Assembly (NCBI GenBank): GCA_014444615.1 | Contig: PVXE01000021.1 | Coordinates: 1-60,842 of the forward strand | From: Tagaea sp. CACIAM 22H2 | Lineage (GTDB): Bacteria > Pseudomonadota > Alphaproteobacteria > CACIAM-22H2 | Direction of reading: 5' to 3' | DNA: 60,842 nt | Part shown: piece after piece, positions 17,028-26,074 of the stretch | Numbering within the stretch: position 1 is the stretch's first letter | Layout: each line of letters opens with the position of its first letter | The notes under the pieces: generated by a model | The model's input: the letters and a program-made list of their open reading frames with translations, nothing else | What the model was told of the DNA's origin: nothing | The model's database searches: none | Made by a program: the position numbers and the translations under genes

Positions 17028-19439
17028 TCACTTGCTCCGGATCGAGGTTAGCGTGGCGCCCATCTTCACGACGGTGCCTTCGGGGAAGAGATGCTTGCCG
17101 ACGATGCCCGCGGCGGGCGCTTCGATCTCGACGACCGCCTTATCGGTTTCGACTTCGGCGACGAGCGCGCCTTGTTCGACCTTCGCACCTTCGGCGGCGA
17201 CCCAGCGGATCAGCTTGCCTTCGCTGACGGTCAAATCGCCGAAGGGCATCTTGACCGGCTCGCCATCGACGGCGACTTCTTGCACGGGGGCCGCCTTGGC
17301 GACGGCGACCGGCTTCACCGGGGCGGCGATTGGTGCGGCCATGCCGCTCGCTTCGCGGCCCAAACGGCGGATCGGATCGGCGTGCCCGGCGATCGTGCGG
17401 CGCACGGCGTTCGCGATCGCATCGGTATTGACCAGCATCGCGCGCTCCAGCACGGGTGCGAACGGATGCGGGACCGGATCGGTGTGCAAACGCGCGACCG
17501 GGCCATCCAACTCGTCGAAAGCGAGTTCGTTGATCGATTGCGCGAGCTCCGCGCCCACGCCGAACATCGCATAGCCTTCGTCGACGACTAGTAGGCGATG
17601 CGTCTTGCGCACGCTCGCGGCCACCGTATCGACGTCGAGCGGCTGGATCGTGCGCAGATCGATCACTTCGACCGACACGCCCTCGCTTGCCAAAATCTCG
17701 GCGGCTTCGAGTGCACGATGCACAAGCTGGCCAGCACTGGCGATGGTGATATCCGTGCCCGTCCGCGCGATACGCGCAAGGCCGAAGGGCACGTAATGAT
17801 CGCCCTTGGGCACCGGGCCCTTGGTCGCGAACAGCGCCTTGGTTTCCAGCATCAACACCGGATCGCGGCCGTTGAGTGCGGTCTTCATCAGGCCCTTGGC
17901 GTCGGCCGGTGTGGCCGGCAAGCAAACGACCAAGCCCGGAATATGCGCCCAAGCCGGGTGATACGTGCCGCTATGGTGCGGACCGGCCGAGCGCACGGCG
18001 CCCGAGCCCACGCGCACCACCATCGGCGCTTCCATCATGCCGTTGGACATGTAGCGCAGCTTGGCGGCCTGCAACGCGATCTGGCCCGCCGCTTCGAACA
18101 TGAAATCGGCGAACATCAGATCGGCGATGGCGCGCACGCCGGTCGCCGACGCGCCCAACGCGGCGCCGGTGAAGCCGAGTTCGGAAATCGGCGTATCGAC
18201 CATCCGCGTGGCGCCGAATTCCTGAAAGAGATTCTTGGTGTGCGCGAACGTGCCGCCGCGCTCGCCCGTCCCTTCGCCGAAATAGACGATGTTGCGGTTG
18301 CGGCGCATTTCTTCGGCGATGCCGTCGCGCACGGCGTCGAGCCAGCTCGTCTCGACCTCTTCCGCGAGCGGTTTTCCGGCGGCGGCACGGGCCACGCCGG
18401 GATTCAACGGCTCGGCGAAGACATGCAAGTGCACCAGCGACGGATCGGGTTCGGCGGAGTTGCGCGCGAATTCGATCGCGGCGGCGACGTCCTTGTCGAT
18501 CTGCTCGTCGATCTGGTCGAGCGTGCGGCCGGTGACGATCGCGAAATCCTCGATCAAGCGGCGGCGGAACGTATCGACCGGGTCCTTCTTCTTCCAGTGA
18601 TCGACTTCTTCCTGCGTGCGATAGGTGCCGGTCAGCGGATCGCCTTCGTGGTGGCCGACGGTGCGATAGGTCTTGGCTTCGATCAGCGTCGGCCCGCCGC
18701 CGGCACGGGCCTTGGCGAGCGCTTGGTTCGCCGCTTGCCACACCGCGACCACGTCGTTGCCGTCGACCGCAATACCCGGAATTCCATACGCGGCGGCACG
18801 CGTCGCGATTTCGGGATTGCGCGTCACGTTCTTCAGCGCCGTCGCGGTGGCGTAGAGATTGTTCTCGCACACGAACACGACGGGGGCGTCGAACACGCCC
18901 GCGAGGTTCAGCGATTCATGGAACGCCGCGTGGTTCGTGGCGCCGTCGCCGAAAAAGGCGACCGATGCGCCGCGCGACTTGCGATATTTGGCGCTGAACG
19001 CCGCGCCCACCGCCGACGGCAAGCCGCCGCCGACCAAGCCGTTGGTGCCGAACAAGCCGACCGACGGATCGTAGAGATGCATCGTGCCGCCGCGCCCGCC
19101 GCAGCAGCCGTCGCGCTTGCCGTAAAGCTCGGCCATCAGGATCTTGGGATCCATGCCCTTGGCGAGCGCATGACCATGACCGCGATGGGTGGACGTGATC
19201 CAATCGCTGGGTTGAAGATGCGCGCAAACGCCGACGGCGGTCGCTTCCTCGCCGATATAAAGATGCAGAAAGCCCGGCGTTTCGCCGGCCCGGCACGCGA
19301 CCTGGGCCGCCAGCTCGAACTTCCGCAGCAGCACCATCTGCTTGTACAGCTCGACCATCGCTTCGGCGTCGAGACCGTCGGGCAAAGGCTGCTGGTTGGG
19401 CAGCTTCGTGGCGAGGGCCGTGCTGGCGGGGGGCGTCAT
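17028..19439 (-). CDS. Fused 2-oxoacid/acetoin dehydrogenase E1-alpha, E1-beta and lipoyl domain
   Basis: This 803-residue protein joins three parts that are usually separate. Residues about 25-345 are an E1-alpha with HRGHGHALAKG, GGRGGTMHL and the thiamine-diphosphate motif GDGATNHAAFHESLNLAG. Residues about 365-690 are an E1-beta with YFGEGTGERGGTFAHTKNL and DTPISELGFTGAALGASATG. The last 80 residues are a lipoyl domain with the attachment Lys in EVETDKAVVEIEAP, reached through an Ala/Pro/Val-rich linker. It should decarboxylate a 2-oxoacid or acetoin and acylate a lipoyl group. No E2 acyltransferase core or E3 is encoded nearby. It lies 3 bases after the SDR gene and 4 before the hydroxyacid dehydrogenase. 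Confidence 0.9.
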   Translation of the reverse strand: MTPPASTALATKLPNQQPLPDGLDAEAMVELYKQMVLLRKFELAAQVACRAGETPGFLHLYIGEEATAVGVCAHLQPSDWITSTHRGHGHALAKGMDPKILMAELYGKRDGCCGGRGGTMHLYDPSVGLFGTNGLVGGGLPSAVGAAFSAKYRKSRGASVAFFGDGATNHAAFHESLNLAGVFDAPVVFVCENNLYATATALKNVTRNPEIATRAAAYGIPGIAVDGNDVVAVWQAANQALAKARAGGGPTLIEAKTYRTVGHHEGDPLTGTYRTQEEVDHWKKKDPVDTFRRRLIEDFAIVTGRTLDQIDEQIDKDVAAAIEFARNSAEPDPSLVHLHVFAEPLNPGVARAAAGKPLAEEVETSWLDAVRDGIAEEMRRNRNIVYFGEGTGERGGTFAHTKNLFQEFGATRMVDTPISELGFTGAALGASATGVRAIADLMFADFMFEAAGQIALQAAKLRYMSNGMMEAPMVVRVGSGAVRSAGPHHSGTYHPAWAHIPGLVVCLPATPADAKGLMKTALNGRDPVLMLETKALFATKGPVPKGDHYVPFGLARIARTGTDITIASAGQLVHRALEAAEILASEGVSVEVIDLRTIQPLDVDTVAASVRKTHRLLVVDEGYAMFGVGAELAQSINELAFDELDGPVARLHTDPVPHPFAPVLERAMLVNTDAIANAVRRTIAGHADPIRRLGREASGMAAPIAAPVKPVAVAKAAPVQEVAVDGEPVKMPFGDLTVSEGKLIRWVAAEGAKVEQGALVAEVETDKAVVEIEAPAAGIVGKHLFPEGTVVKMGATLTSIRSK

Positions 19440-19442
19440 CGA

Positions 19443-20243
19443 TCAGAAATCCCGTGCGAAGCCGGCCGTCCAACCGCCGTCGATGGCGAGGATATGGCCG
19501 GTGATGTAGGTGTTGCCCGGATCGGCGAGGAACAACGCGCCGCGCGCGATTTCCTCGGGCTCGGCCGGGCGGGCGAGCGGAATATGCGACAGCAGCCGCG
19601 CGTGCAGATCGAGCTCGGCGCTTGTCGCGTTGTGAATCCACGACCGCCAGCCCGCCGTCGCGGTCGACCCGGGCGCGATGCCGTTGACCAGAATGCCATC
19701 GGCGGCGAGTTCCAACGCGGTCGAGCGCGTGAGGTTCACCACACCCGCTTTCGCGGCGACATAGGACGATTGCAGCCGCATGGGCACGAGACCCAGCACC
19801 GAGGCGATATTGACGATGCGCCCGAATTTGCGGGCACGCATCGCGGGTGCGATCGCCTGCGTCATCAAAAACACGCCGGTCAGATCGATCGCGATCATCT
19901 CGTCCCAAGCGGCGACGGGAAATTGATCGGCGGGCTTGCGATCGGCGGCTTTGACGCCGATGCCCGCGTTATTGATCAGAATGTCGATGGCGCCGCCGGT
20001 CGCGTCGAGGGCGGCTTTCGCGGTGTCGGCGATCGATTGGCGGTTGGCGACGTCGAGCGCGAAGGCGAAATGCCCCTGCGTGTGTTTCGTGGCCGCCGCG
20101 GCCGCCGCTTGCGCGCCCGCCATGTCGCGATCGGTGTAGATGACGCGCGCCCCGTTCGCCGCCAGCCCGTCCGCGATAGCGCGGCCGATTCCTTGCGCGG
20201 CCCCGGTCACGAGCGCGTTGCGCCCGTTCAGATCCAGCTTCAT
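19443..20243 (-). CDS. Short-chain dehydrogenase/reductase
   Basis: This 266-residue classical SDR has VTGAAQGIGRAIADGLA for cofactor binding, DRDMAG after the second strand (suggesting NAD preference), NNAGIG, an active-site Ser in NIASVLG and the Tyr/Lys pair in SSYVAAKAG. It ends with LAIDGGWTAGFARDF. GGAG precedes the ATG. It is the first gene of the TRAP/E1 operon and follows a palindromic candidate GntR operator. The substrate is probably the secondary alcohol entering this pathway (inference). Confidence 0.86.
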   Translation of the reverse strand: MKLDLNGRNALVTGAAQGIGRAIADGLAANGARVIYTDRDMAGAQAAAAAATKHTQGHFAFALDVANRQSIADTAKAALDATGGAIDILINNAGIGVKAADRKPADQFPVAAWDEMIAIDLTGVFLMTQAIAPAMRARKFGRIVNIASVLGLVPMRLQSSYVAAKAGVVNLTRSTALELAADGILVNGIAPGSTATAGWRSWIHNATSAELDLHARLLSHIPLARPAEPEEIARGALFLADPGNTYITGHILAIDGGWTAGFARDF

Positions 20244-20302
20244 TGCGCTTTCTCCGAAGCGCTAGCGTTTCACGTTCCGCCCCTCGCGCGGCGGCTCTCC
20301 CG

Positions 20303-20316
20303 GTTGTTATGACAAC
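20303..20316. promoter_or_regulatory. Candidate GntR operator
   Basis: GTTGT-TATG-ACAAC is an inverted repeat in the 90-bp gap between the GntR stop and the SDR start, about 60 bases upstream of the operon's first codon. Its size and AT-rich centre fit a GntR-family site. The link to the adjacent regulator is inference. Confidence 0.5.
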
Positions 20317-20333
20317 TCACGGCCGCCGATCTG

Positions 20334-21071
20334 TCAAGCGGTCCGGCGCGAAAACGTGTAGGTCAGCCGCGCATCGGCGGCGAGCGCACGGGTGTAGGCG
20401 GCCTCGATCGGCAGGCCGGCGGCATCGCGATACAGCAAAAGCGTGACGAGCAGCGGTTCTCCCGCAATGCAACCAAGGCGCAGCACGTCCGACTCGTTGG
20501 CACCGTCGGCCCAGACCGTGTGCGACACGTTGCCGATCTCGAGACCGGTCTTGCGCACCACGGATCGGAACACGACCGTGTCGTCGAAATCGGCTTTGCG
20601 CATTTTCCCGCCGATTTGCGGCGGGAAATAAATGGTCGAACGCGCGTAAGGCCGCCCGTCCCGCTTCAAGACCGAGCGCAAGCAATGCAAGCGCGCATCC
20701 GGCTTCTCGCCGAACAACTCGGCGGCGTCGGGCCGGCGCTCGCGCGCATAGCTTTCGACCGTCAGCGTGGCGCCCGCCACCATCGCCACGACGTCGCCCA
20801 GCGATTCCATCGGATAGCCCAGGCGCTTGACCGGGCCGGTTGCCACGATCTCGGTCCGGCGCGCGCGCGCCTTGCGGATGACGCCGTCCTGTTCCAGCAG
20901 CGCCAGCGCATGGCGCACGGTGATGCGGCTCACATTGTACTGCTCGGACAATTCGGCTTCGGTCGGCAAATGCCCGCCGATCGGCCATTCGCCGCGGCGG
21001 ATTTTGTCGCGCAGCGAGTCGAGCAGACGTTGATAGAGCGGCGGCTGTCCGCCTTGTTCGTTGGTCGCCAT
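20334..21071 (-). CDS. GntR-family regulator with UTRA domain
   Basis: This protein of about 245 residues opens with PPLYQRLLDSLRDKIRRGEW and the HTH TEAELSEQYNVSRITVRHAL, then LLEQDGVIRKARARRTEIV. A C-terminal UTRA ligand domain follows (for example HCLRSVLKRDGRPYARSTIY and EPLLVTLLLYRDAAGLPIEA). I chose the inner ATG at 21071; in-frame ATGs at 21098 and 21116 are alternatives. It lies upstream of, and on the same strand as, the SDR/E1/TRAP operon, and divergent from the NIPSNAP gene, so it may control either. Confidence 0.82.
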   Translation of the reverse strand: MATNEQGGQPPLYQRLLDSLRDKIRRGEWPIGGHLPTEAELSEQYNVSRITVRHALALLEQDGVIRKARARRTEIVATGPVKRLGYPMESLGDVVAMVAGATLTVESYARERRPDAAELFGEKPDARLHCLRSVLKRDGRPYARSTIYFPPQIGGKMRKADFDDTVVFRSVVRKTGLEIGNVSHTVWADGANESDVLRLGCIAGEPLLVTLLLYRDAAGLPIEAAYTRALAADARLTYTFSRRTA

Positions 21072-21162
21072 GGCGACGCAATACGTAACGCGAAGCATCG
21101 CTTGACGGAAGGGCATGCCCGCGGCGAGGCTCGCCGCCTCAACGTCCGGAGGAATCGCGACG

Positions 21163-21492
21163 ATGTTCTACGAAATGCGCGTCTATTATTGCCTGCCCGG
21201 CCGCCTGCCCGCCCTCAACAAGCGTTTCACCGACGCGACGCTGAAATTATGGGACAAGTACGGCATCAAGCAGGCCGGCTTCTTCACCGATTACATCGGC
21301 ACCAACTGCAACGCCAAGCTCACCTATTTCATCGCGTGGGAAAGCATGGCCGAACGCGAAACGAAATGGGCCGCTTTCATGGCCGATCCCGATTGGATCG
21401 CCGCGCGCGCCGCCAGCGAACAGGACGGCCCGATTCTGGAGCGCGTCGAATCCTCGATCCTGCAGCCGACGGCCTATTCGTCCGTCAAATAA
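21163..21492 (+). CDS. NIPSNAP family protein
   Basis: This 109-residue protein has the single ferredoxin-like NIPSNAP fold pattern: MFYEMRVYYCLPGRLPALNK, TDATLKLWDKYGIKQAGFFT, a central strand LTYFIAWESMAERETKWAAF and a final EDGPI-like turn. A GGAGGAA site precedes the ATG at 21163; the upstream extension of the frame is not used. The family has no settled biochemical role in bacteria and often sits in catabolic clusters. The gene stands alone, divergent from the GntR gene. Confidence 0.8.
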   Translation: MFYEMRVYYCLPGRLPALNKRFTDATLKLWDKYGIKQAGFFTDYIGTNCNAKLTYFIAWESMAERETKWAAFMADPDWIAARAASEQDGPILERVESSILQPTAYSSVK

Positions 21493-21549
21493 GCCGCGCG
21501 GCCCCGGTCAGGGCGATGCCGGCGGTGCGAACGCCTCGCGAGAGCGGAC

Positions 21550-22566
21550 TTAGAGCAAGCCCGCCGCGGTCATCAGATCGGTGACTTTCTTGTTGTCGAA
21601 ACGCGAGGCCTCGACCCGCGGCGGCTGAAGCTTGGAAAGCGGCTCGAGCTTGGGGTTGGATTCCGCGCCGACGCCGATCGCGTATACGTAGGAATCGCCC
21701 ATGCGCAGCACGCCCTGGCCCCCTTTGCCTGCGATCCAACGCAGGAAGGCTTGGGCCTGTTGCTGGCGCTTGGATGCCGCCAGCACGCCGCCGCCGGACA
21801 CGCTGACGAAGGCGCCCGGATCCTGATCGCGGAAATAATGCAAGGCGATATTGGCGCTGTTCTCGCCGGTCTTCGCTTGGTCGTCGAAAAAGTAGTAGTG
21901 GTAGATCAGCGAACCGTCGACCTCGCCGGCATTGGCACCGCGCATCGCGTTGCTGTTGCCGCGATAGGGTTTGAAATTGGCCTTCATGCCTTTGAGCCAT
22001 GCGGCGGTCGCCGCTTCGCCCTTCAATTGAAGATAGGCACCGACGATCGCCTGGAAATCGGCGCCCGAAGGCGAAGCGCCCCAACGGCCCCGCCATTTCG
22101 GCTCGGCCAGTTCGGCCATCGTCTTGGGCAGGTCTTCCGGCTTCAGCTTCGTCTTGTCGTAGACGAACACGGTCGAACGCGCGGCGACGCCGATCCACAA
22201 GCCGTCGGCCGGGCGATACGGCTCGGGGATCAGCGCGTTGGTCGCGGCATCGATCTTGGCGAACAGACCCTTGCCGGCGACGAGCTGCATTGCGGGTGAG
22301 TTTTCGGTCAAGAACACGTCGGCGGGCGTGCGCGCGCCTTCCATCACCAGCTGGTTGGCCATGTCCATATCGCTGCCCTTGCGGATCGTGACCTTTATGC
22401 CGGTTTCCTTGGTGAAACCGACGGCCCAATCGCGGGTCGGTTTGTCGCGCTGCGCGCTATAGACGATCAAACCGTCATCGGTCTGCGCGAAAACCGGCAC
22501 GGCGCCGGCGGCGAGAAACAGGGCGCCGGCCGCGAGGGCGCGGAAGGCGGATTTGAACGCTCGCAT
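21550..22566 (-). CDS. Ferric-iron ABC transporter substrate-binding protein (FbpA/FutA type)
   Basis: This 338-residue periplasmic protein has a signal peptide (AFRALAAGALFLAAGAVPVFA). FbpA-type features include DGLIVYSAQRDKPTRDW, PADVFLTENSPAMQLVAG and the C-terminal-lobe tyrosine cluster SLIYHYYFFDDQAKTGEN, which ligates Fe(III) in relatives. The inner ATG at 22566 directly precedes the signal peptide. No permease or ATPase gene adjoins it. A Fur-box-like site lies upstream, so iron-dependent expression is likely (inference). Confidence 0.85.
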   Translation of the reverse strand: MRAFKSAFRALAAGALFLAAGAVPVFAQTDDGLIVYSAQRDKPTRDWAVGFTKETGIKVTIRKGSDMDMANQLVMEGARTPADVFLTENSPAMQLVAGKGLFAKIDAATNALIPEPYRPADGLWIGVAARSTVFVYDKTKLKPEDLPKTMAELAEPKWRGRWGASPSGADFQAIVGAYLQLKGEAATAAWLKGMKANFKPYRGNSNAMRGANAGEVDGSLIYHYYFFDDQAKTGENSANIALHYFRDQDPGAFVSVSGGGVLAASKRQQQAQAFLRWIAGKGGQGVLRMGDSYVYAIGVGAESNPKLEPLSKLQPPRVEASRFDNKKVTDLMTAAGLL

Positions 22567-22641
22567 GTGTTTGGCCTCGGCCAAGGAAGCACGCAACTTC
22601 GTGCGGACGAGGGAAAGTTTAGATTCGCTTGTAATTCAAGC

Positions 22642-22660
22642 GCAAATCACTCTCATTCTC
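22642..22660 (-). promoter_or_regulatory. Candidate Fur box
   Basis: Read on the minus strand, GAGAATGAGAGTGATTTGC matches the classical 19-bp Fur consensus GATAATGATAATCATTATC at 13 positions. It lies 76 bases upstream of the iron-binding-protein start in an AT-rich promoter region. Alphaproteobacterial iron control may instead use RirA or Irr, so the regulator is uncertain. Confidence 0.5.
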
Positions 22661-22764
22661 TTTATCAAGTCGCTGAAATGAAACGCCTATTCATAGAAAG
22701 TGGAGTTTAGCCGCATGTTTTATAGACGCATCCGTGCTGTGCGACGCAATCACGCCGTGTGGCG

Positions 22765-24819
22765 TTAGAGCGAAGCGGCCAATCGCGTCGCATTGCGATA
22801 GGCGAGCGCCAAGATCGTCAGCACCGGGTTGAAGCCGCCATTGGTGACGTGCAGCGACGCGTCGGCGACCACAAGATTGGGGCAGGACCAAACGCGCCCG
22901 TCGGAATCCGTGACCGAGCGGCGCGGATCGTCGCCCATACGCGCCGTCCCCGCCTGATGCTGGCCGCCGGTCAGACGTACGGGCTGCGGCGACGTCCATA
23001 TCTTCTTCGCACCCGCCGCTTCGATCCACGCGACGGCTTTGCCCAGCATGTACTCGGCCGTGCGGAAGGATTCGGGATGCGCCGTGCCGGAAAGCCGCGC
23101 GACCGCTAGGCCGAAACGATCCTTCACGTCGCCGTCGAGCGTCACCCGTGCGTCGGGATTCGGAATTTCCTGGATCGGCCCGCGCACCTGTGTGATGCGC
23201 CGGTAGTTGTCGCGCATGTAATCCTTGGCGCCTTGGCCCCAGAACGGCGCGTCGGGCGGAAACATCGTTTGCGCGAAGATCGTCGGCACGACGATGAAAT
23301 CGTCGGCCAACATGCCGCCGCCGATGATTCCGGGATTGCCGTGATTGAAGTCGCAAGTCGCGATCGTCACGCCCGGTCCGTGCGGGTCGTAGACCGGATC
23401 GTCGAACAGCCCGATCGCGGTCGGATAGATATGGCCCTGCAAATGCCGGCCGACCTGATCGTGGTCGTTGCCGATGCCGTGCGGATGTTTGCCGCCCGCC
23501 GACAACAGCAGCAATCGCGCGGTCTCGATCGCGCCAGCCGACAACACAACCGAACGCGTGCGCACGCGAAGGCGCGGCGCCTCGGCCGAAAATCCGCGGC
23601 GGAATACGACGGCTTCGGCTTCGCCATTCGCCGCCGTCTCGATCCGCTCCACCGTCGCGCGCACGATGAACGCGCAGCGCCCGGTCGCGAGCGCGCGCGG
23701 GATCGCGGTGTTCTGCGTGCCGTTCTTGCCGTCGCTCGGGCACGCGAAGCCCGCGCAGGATCCGCACTCGATGCACGCCGCGCGCTCGTTATAGGGTTGC
23801 GAGTTGATCAGCAGCGGCGGGCTGAAGGTCGAATAGCCGAGCTTCGCCGCCCCCGCTTTCAGGATCGACTGGATGCGATAGCCGGGCAACGGCGGCATCG
23901 GATAGCCGCGTCGGCGCGGAGCCGGATGGCCCGTATCGCTGCCCGCCACGCCGATTTCCCATTCCGCGCGTTCGTAATCGGGCGCGAGATCGGCATAGGT
24001 TATCGGCCAATCGGCGAGCGACGAACCCGCCGGCACGCCGTAGCGCGAGGCCATGCGAAAATCGTCGGGCAGGAAGCGCCACGCTTGCGCGCCGTAGACG
24101 GCGGTGCCGCTGCCGGGACCCGCCGCGTTCGAATGATAACGCTTGTCGTGCGGCGCCACGACATGCGTGCCGCCCGCCGGATCGACAAAGACGCGCGGAT
24201 TGCCGTCGAGATCGGGCCCTGTATTGTGGCCGTAGACCTGATTGCGATGGTTGCGCAGATGATCGCGGCGGCCCGATTGCTCGTAGTCGTAGGCGTCGCC
24301 GCGTTCGAGCAGCAGCACGCGCTTGCCAGCCTCGGCCAGCACGCAAGCCGCAACACCGCCGCCCGCCCCCGCGCCGATCACCACTGCATCGTAGACGATA
24401 TCGTCGGGCCGCTCGTCGCGATGCCGGGCGTAGGAAACGCGCGGCACCGGTTTGTCGGGCAGACGCGGCTCGTAGCCGACCATGCGCCAGGATGCGTTGC
24501 CCGCATTCCCGCCATTGCCTTCGTCGGCGTAGAAGCCTTCGCGCACGAGTTCGCACAAGCGCCGGAACCACGGCGCGTCCGCGCGCGCAGCCAACAGCGC
24601 ATCGCGCGACGCGGCGTCGAGATCGGCGAGGGATTTGGCGGCACCCGCGTCGAGTTCGGCCAACCCCGCCGTAATGCGGGCCGCATCCGCCGCCGCCTCG
24701 CGCGCAAGGCGCGCGCGCACATAGGCATGCGTGCCGAGATCGATGGCACCGGGATCGGCGTCGCGCGGCACGATCCTGTCGATCGCGGCGTTCAGCAGTC
24801 GAATTTCATGCGGCGTCAT
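22765..24819 (-). CDS. GMC-family oxidoreductase fused to gluconate 2-dehydrogenase subunit 3 domain
   Basis: This 684-residue protein has two parts. The first 125 residues match the small subunit of gluconate 2-dehydrogenase/glucoside 3-dehydrogenase (EIRLLNAAIDRIVPRDADPG, then EGFYADEGNGGNAGNASWRM). The rest is a GMC flavoprotein with FAD motif VVIGAGAGGGVAACVLAEAG, a Cys-containing stretch CIECGSCAGFACPSDGKNG, and a C-terminal catalytic region with GGQHQAGTARMGDDPRRSV and HVTNGGFNPVLTI. Relatives oxidise sugar hydroxyls, including the 3-hydroxyl of glycosides, and pass electrons to a cytochrome c; none is encoded here. The start at 24819 has GGGAG upstream and overlaps the end of the MFS gene by 14 bases. 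No export signal is evident. Confidence 0.85.
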   Translation of the reverse strand: MTPHEIRLLNAAIDRIVPRDADPGAIDLGTHAYVRARLAREAAADAARITAGLAELDAGAAKSLADLDAASRDALLAARADAPWFRRLCELVREGFYADEGNGGNAGNASWRMVGYEPRLPDKPVPRVSYARHRDERPDDIVYDAVVIGAGAGGGVAACVLAEAGKRVLLLERGDAYDYEQSGRRDHLRNHRNQVYGHNTGPDLDGNPRVFVDPAGGTHVVAPHDKRYHSNAAGPGSGTAVYGAQAWRFLPDDFRMASRYGVPAGSSLADWPITYADLAPDYERAEWEIGVAGSDTGHPAPRRRGYPMPPLPGYRIQSILKAGAAKLGYSTFSPPLLINSQPYNERAACIECGSCAGFACPSDGKNGTQNTAIPRALATGRCAFIVRATVERIETAANGEAEAVVFRRGFSAEAPRLRVRTRSVVLSAGAIETARLLLLSAGGKHPHGIGNDHDQVGRHLQGHIYPTAIGLFDDPVYDPHGPGVTIATCDFNHGNPGIIGGGMLADDFIVVPTIFAQTMFPPDAPFWGQGAKDYMRDNYRRITQVRGPIQEIPNPDARVTLDGDVKDRFGLAVARLSGTAHPESFRTAEYMLGKAVAWIEAAGAKKIWTSPQPVRLTGGQHQAGTARMGDDPRRSVTDSDGRVWSCPNLVVADASLHVTNGGFNPVLTILALAYRNATRLAASL

Positions 24820-25993
24820 GGCGTCTCCCATTCGCCAATTCTCCGGCGATCCGCCGATGGAAGGCGAGCAGCACGACCAGCGACGCGATGCCCAGCGCCG
24901 CCGCGAACAGATACGCCCCGCCACCATAGGCGTGATAAAGCGGGCCCGAGGCGAGGGTGATGCAGCCCATCATCGTGCCGCTGATCGTCACATAGGTCGC
25001 TTGCGCCGAAGCGCCGCGCGCCGAGCTGATCGTGACGGCGACGAAGGCCTGCAAGCCCAGATGCACGCAGCTGAAACTGACCGCGTGAAGGCTTTGCAGG
25101 AACAAGGTCGGCCATGGACCGGGATCGAGCGCCATCAATCCCCAGCGCAATACGGCGCCGGATGCGGCCAGCGCCAGCGTGCCAACGGGCCCCAAATAGC
25201 GGGCGACGAACGGCCCCATCCAGAACATCGCCATTTCGCTGATCGTCGCGATCGACCACATCATGCCGATCATCGTTTCGGGCGTGCCCAATTCGCGCAG
25301 ATGGATCACGCTGAAGCTGTTCCACATCGCGTGGCTGCTCATGACGAGGGCGGCGGCAACCATCATCGCCAGCACCGCCGGCCGGCGCAGCGCGCCCGAT
25401 TCGGGAACCTCGTGGCGCATAGGGCTGCGGTCGGTCTTCGGCAGCAGGAACGACGCGACACCCATCGCGAAGACCGACAAGACGAAGGCGGCATAGACCG
25501 CCGTCGATCCGCCCCAGCCGAGCAGCACCCCGCCGATCAGACTGGTCACCGCAAAGCCGGCCGAGCCGAAGACGCGCAAGCGCCCGAAATTGCGCACGAT
25601 GCCGCGCCGCACAAGATCGACGGCACCCGCGTCGAACACCGGCGGCACGTTTTGCAGCGCCATCATCATGGCGACGTAAAACACGAGAATCGCAAGGAAG
25701 CCCGAGACTTGCCAAAGAATCAGCGCGAGCGCCACGCCGACGAACGCAAGCGCTTGGATCATCCGCCGCGTATCGCCCACGCGATCGGCGACGCGGCCGA
25801 CGATCGGCGTGACGAGCAAACGCGCGAACATAGGTGCACCAACGATCATCGCAATCTGCGGTTCGCTGAGGCCGCGCTCGGCCAGCAGGCTCGGCAGATA
25901 GGGCTGATTGAGGCCCGACCACGCGAAAATCGTCAAATAGACCAAGCATGTCCGCGTCACGAGACTGCGGTTGCCCGATACGGTCGTCTCCAC
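24806..25993 (-). CDS. MFS transporter (sugar-permease-like)
   Basis: This protein of about 395 residues has twelve predicted helices. The N-terminal segment LVYLTIFAWSGLNQPYLPSL and VTPIVGRVADRVGDTRRMIQ resemble MFS members related to LacY/HcaT-type permeases. The best start seems to be the GTG at 25993, with a purine-rich AGGGAAGGAAA upstream; the frame is open to 26095, but that would cross the operator-like site. It is co-transcribed with, and overlaps, the GMC oxidoreductase and is divergent from the ABC operon. Direction of transport is not readable. Confidence 0.83.
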   Translation of the reverse strand: METTVSGNRSLVTRTCLVYLTIFAWSGLNQPYLPSLLAERGLSEPQIAMIVGAPMFARLLVTPIVGRVADRVGDTRRMIQALAFVGVALALILWQVSGFLAILVFYVAMMMALQNVPPVFDAGAVDLVRRGIVRNFGRLRVFGSAGFAVTSLIGGVLLGWGGSTAVYAAFVLSVFAMGVASFLLPKTDRSPMRHEVPESGALRRPAVLAMMVAAALVMSSHAMWNSFSVIHLRELGTPETMIGMMWSIATISEMAMFWMGPFVARYLGPVGTLALAASGAVLRWGLMALDPGPWPTLFLQSLHAVSFSCVHLGLQAFVAVTISSARGASAQATYVTISGTMMGCITLASGPLYHAYGGGAYLFAAALGIASLVVLLAFHRRIAGELANGRRHDAA

Positions 25994-26060
25994 TGGCCGC
26001 GTTTCCTTCCCTTGCCGCGCACAATAATCCGCACTGATCGCGCGCGCCAGCGTGAAACTT

Positions 26061-26074
26061 TGAAAACGATTACA
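26061..26074. promoter_or_regulatory. Candidate LacI-type operator in divergent promoter
   Basis: TGAAAACGATTACA (reverse TGTAATCGTTTTCA) has the TGnAAnCG/CGnTTnCA layout of LacI-family and cre-type sites. It lies between the MFS/GMC operon and the ABC operon. It matches 11 of 14 bases of a site at 34048-34061 beside the LacI gene, suggesting one regulator for both. Confidence 0.5.

Noticed and set aside
14504..17227. 907-codon plus-strand frame
   Set aside because: It is antisense to the TRAP genes and the hydroxyacid dehydrogenase, which have clear family motifs.
17598..20312. 904-codon plus-strand frame
   Set aside because: It is a shadow of the E1 fusion and SDR genes; no recognisable protein.
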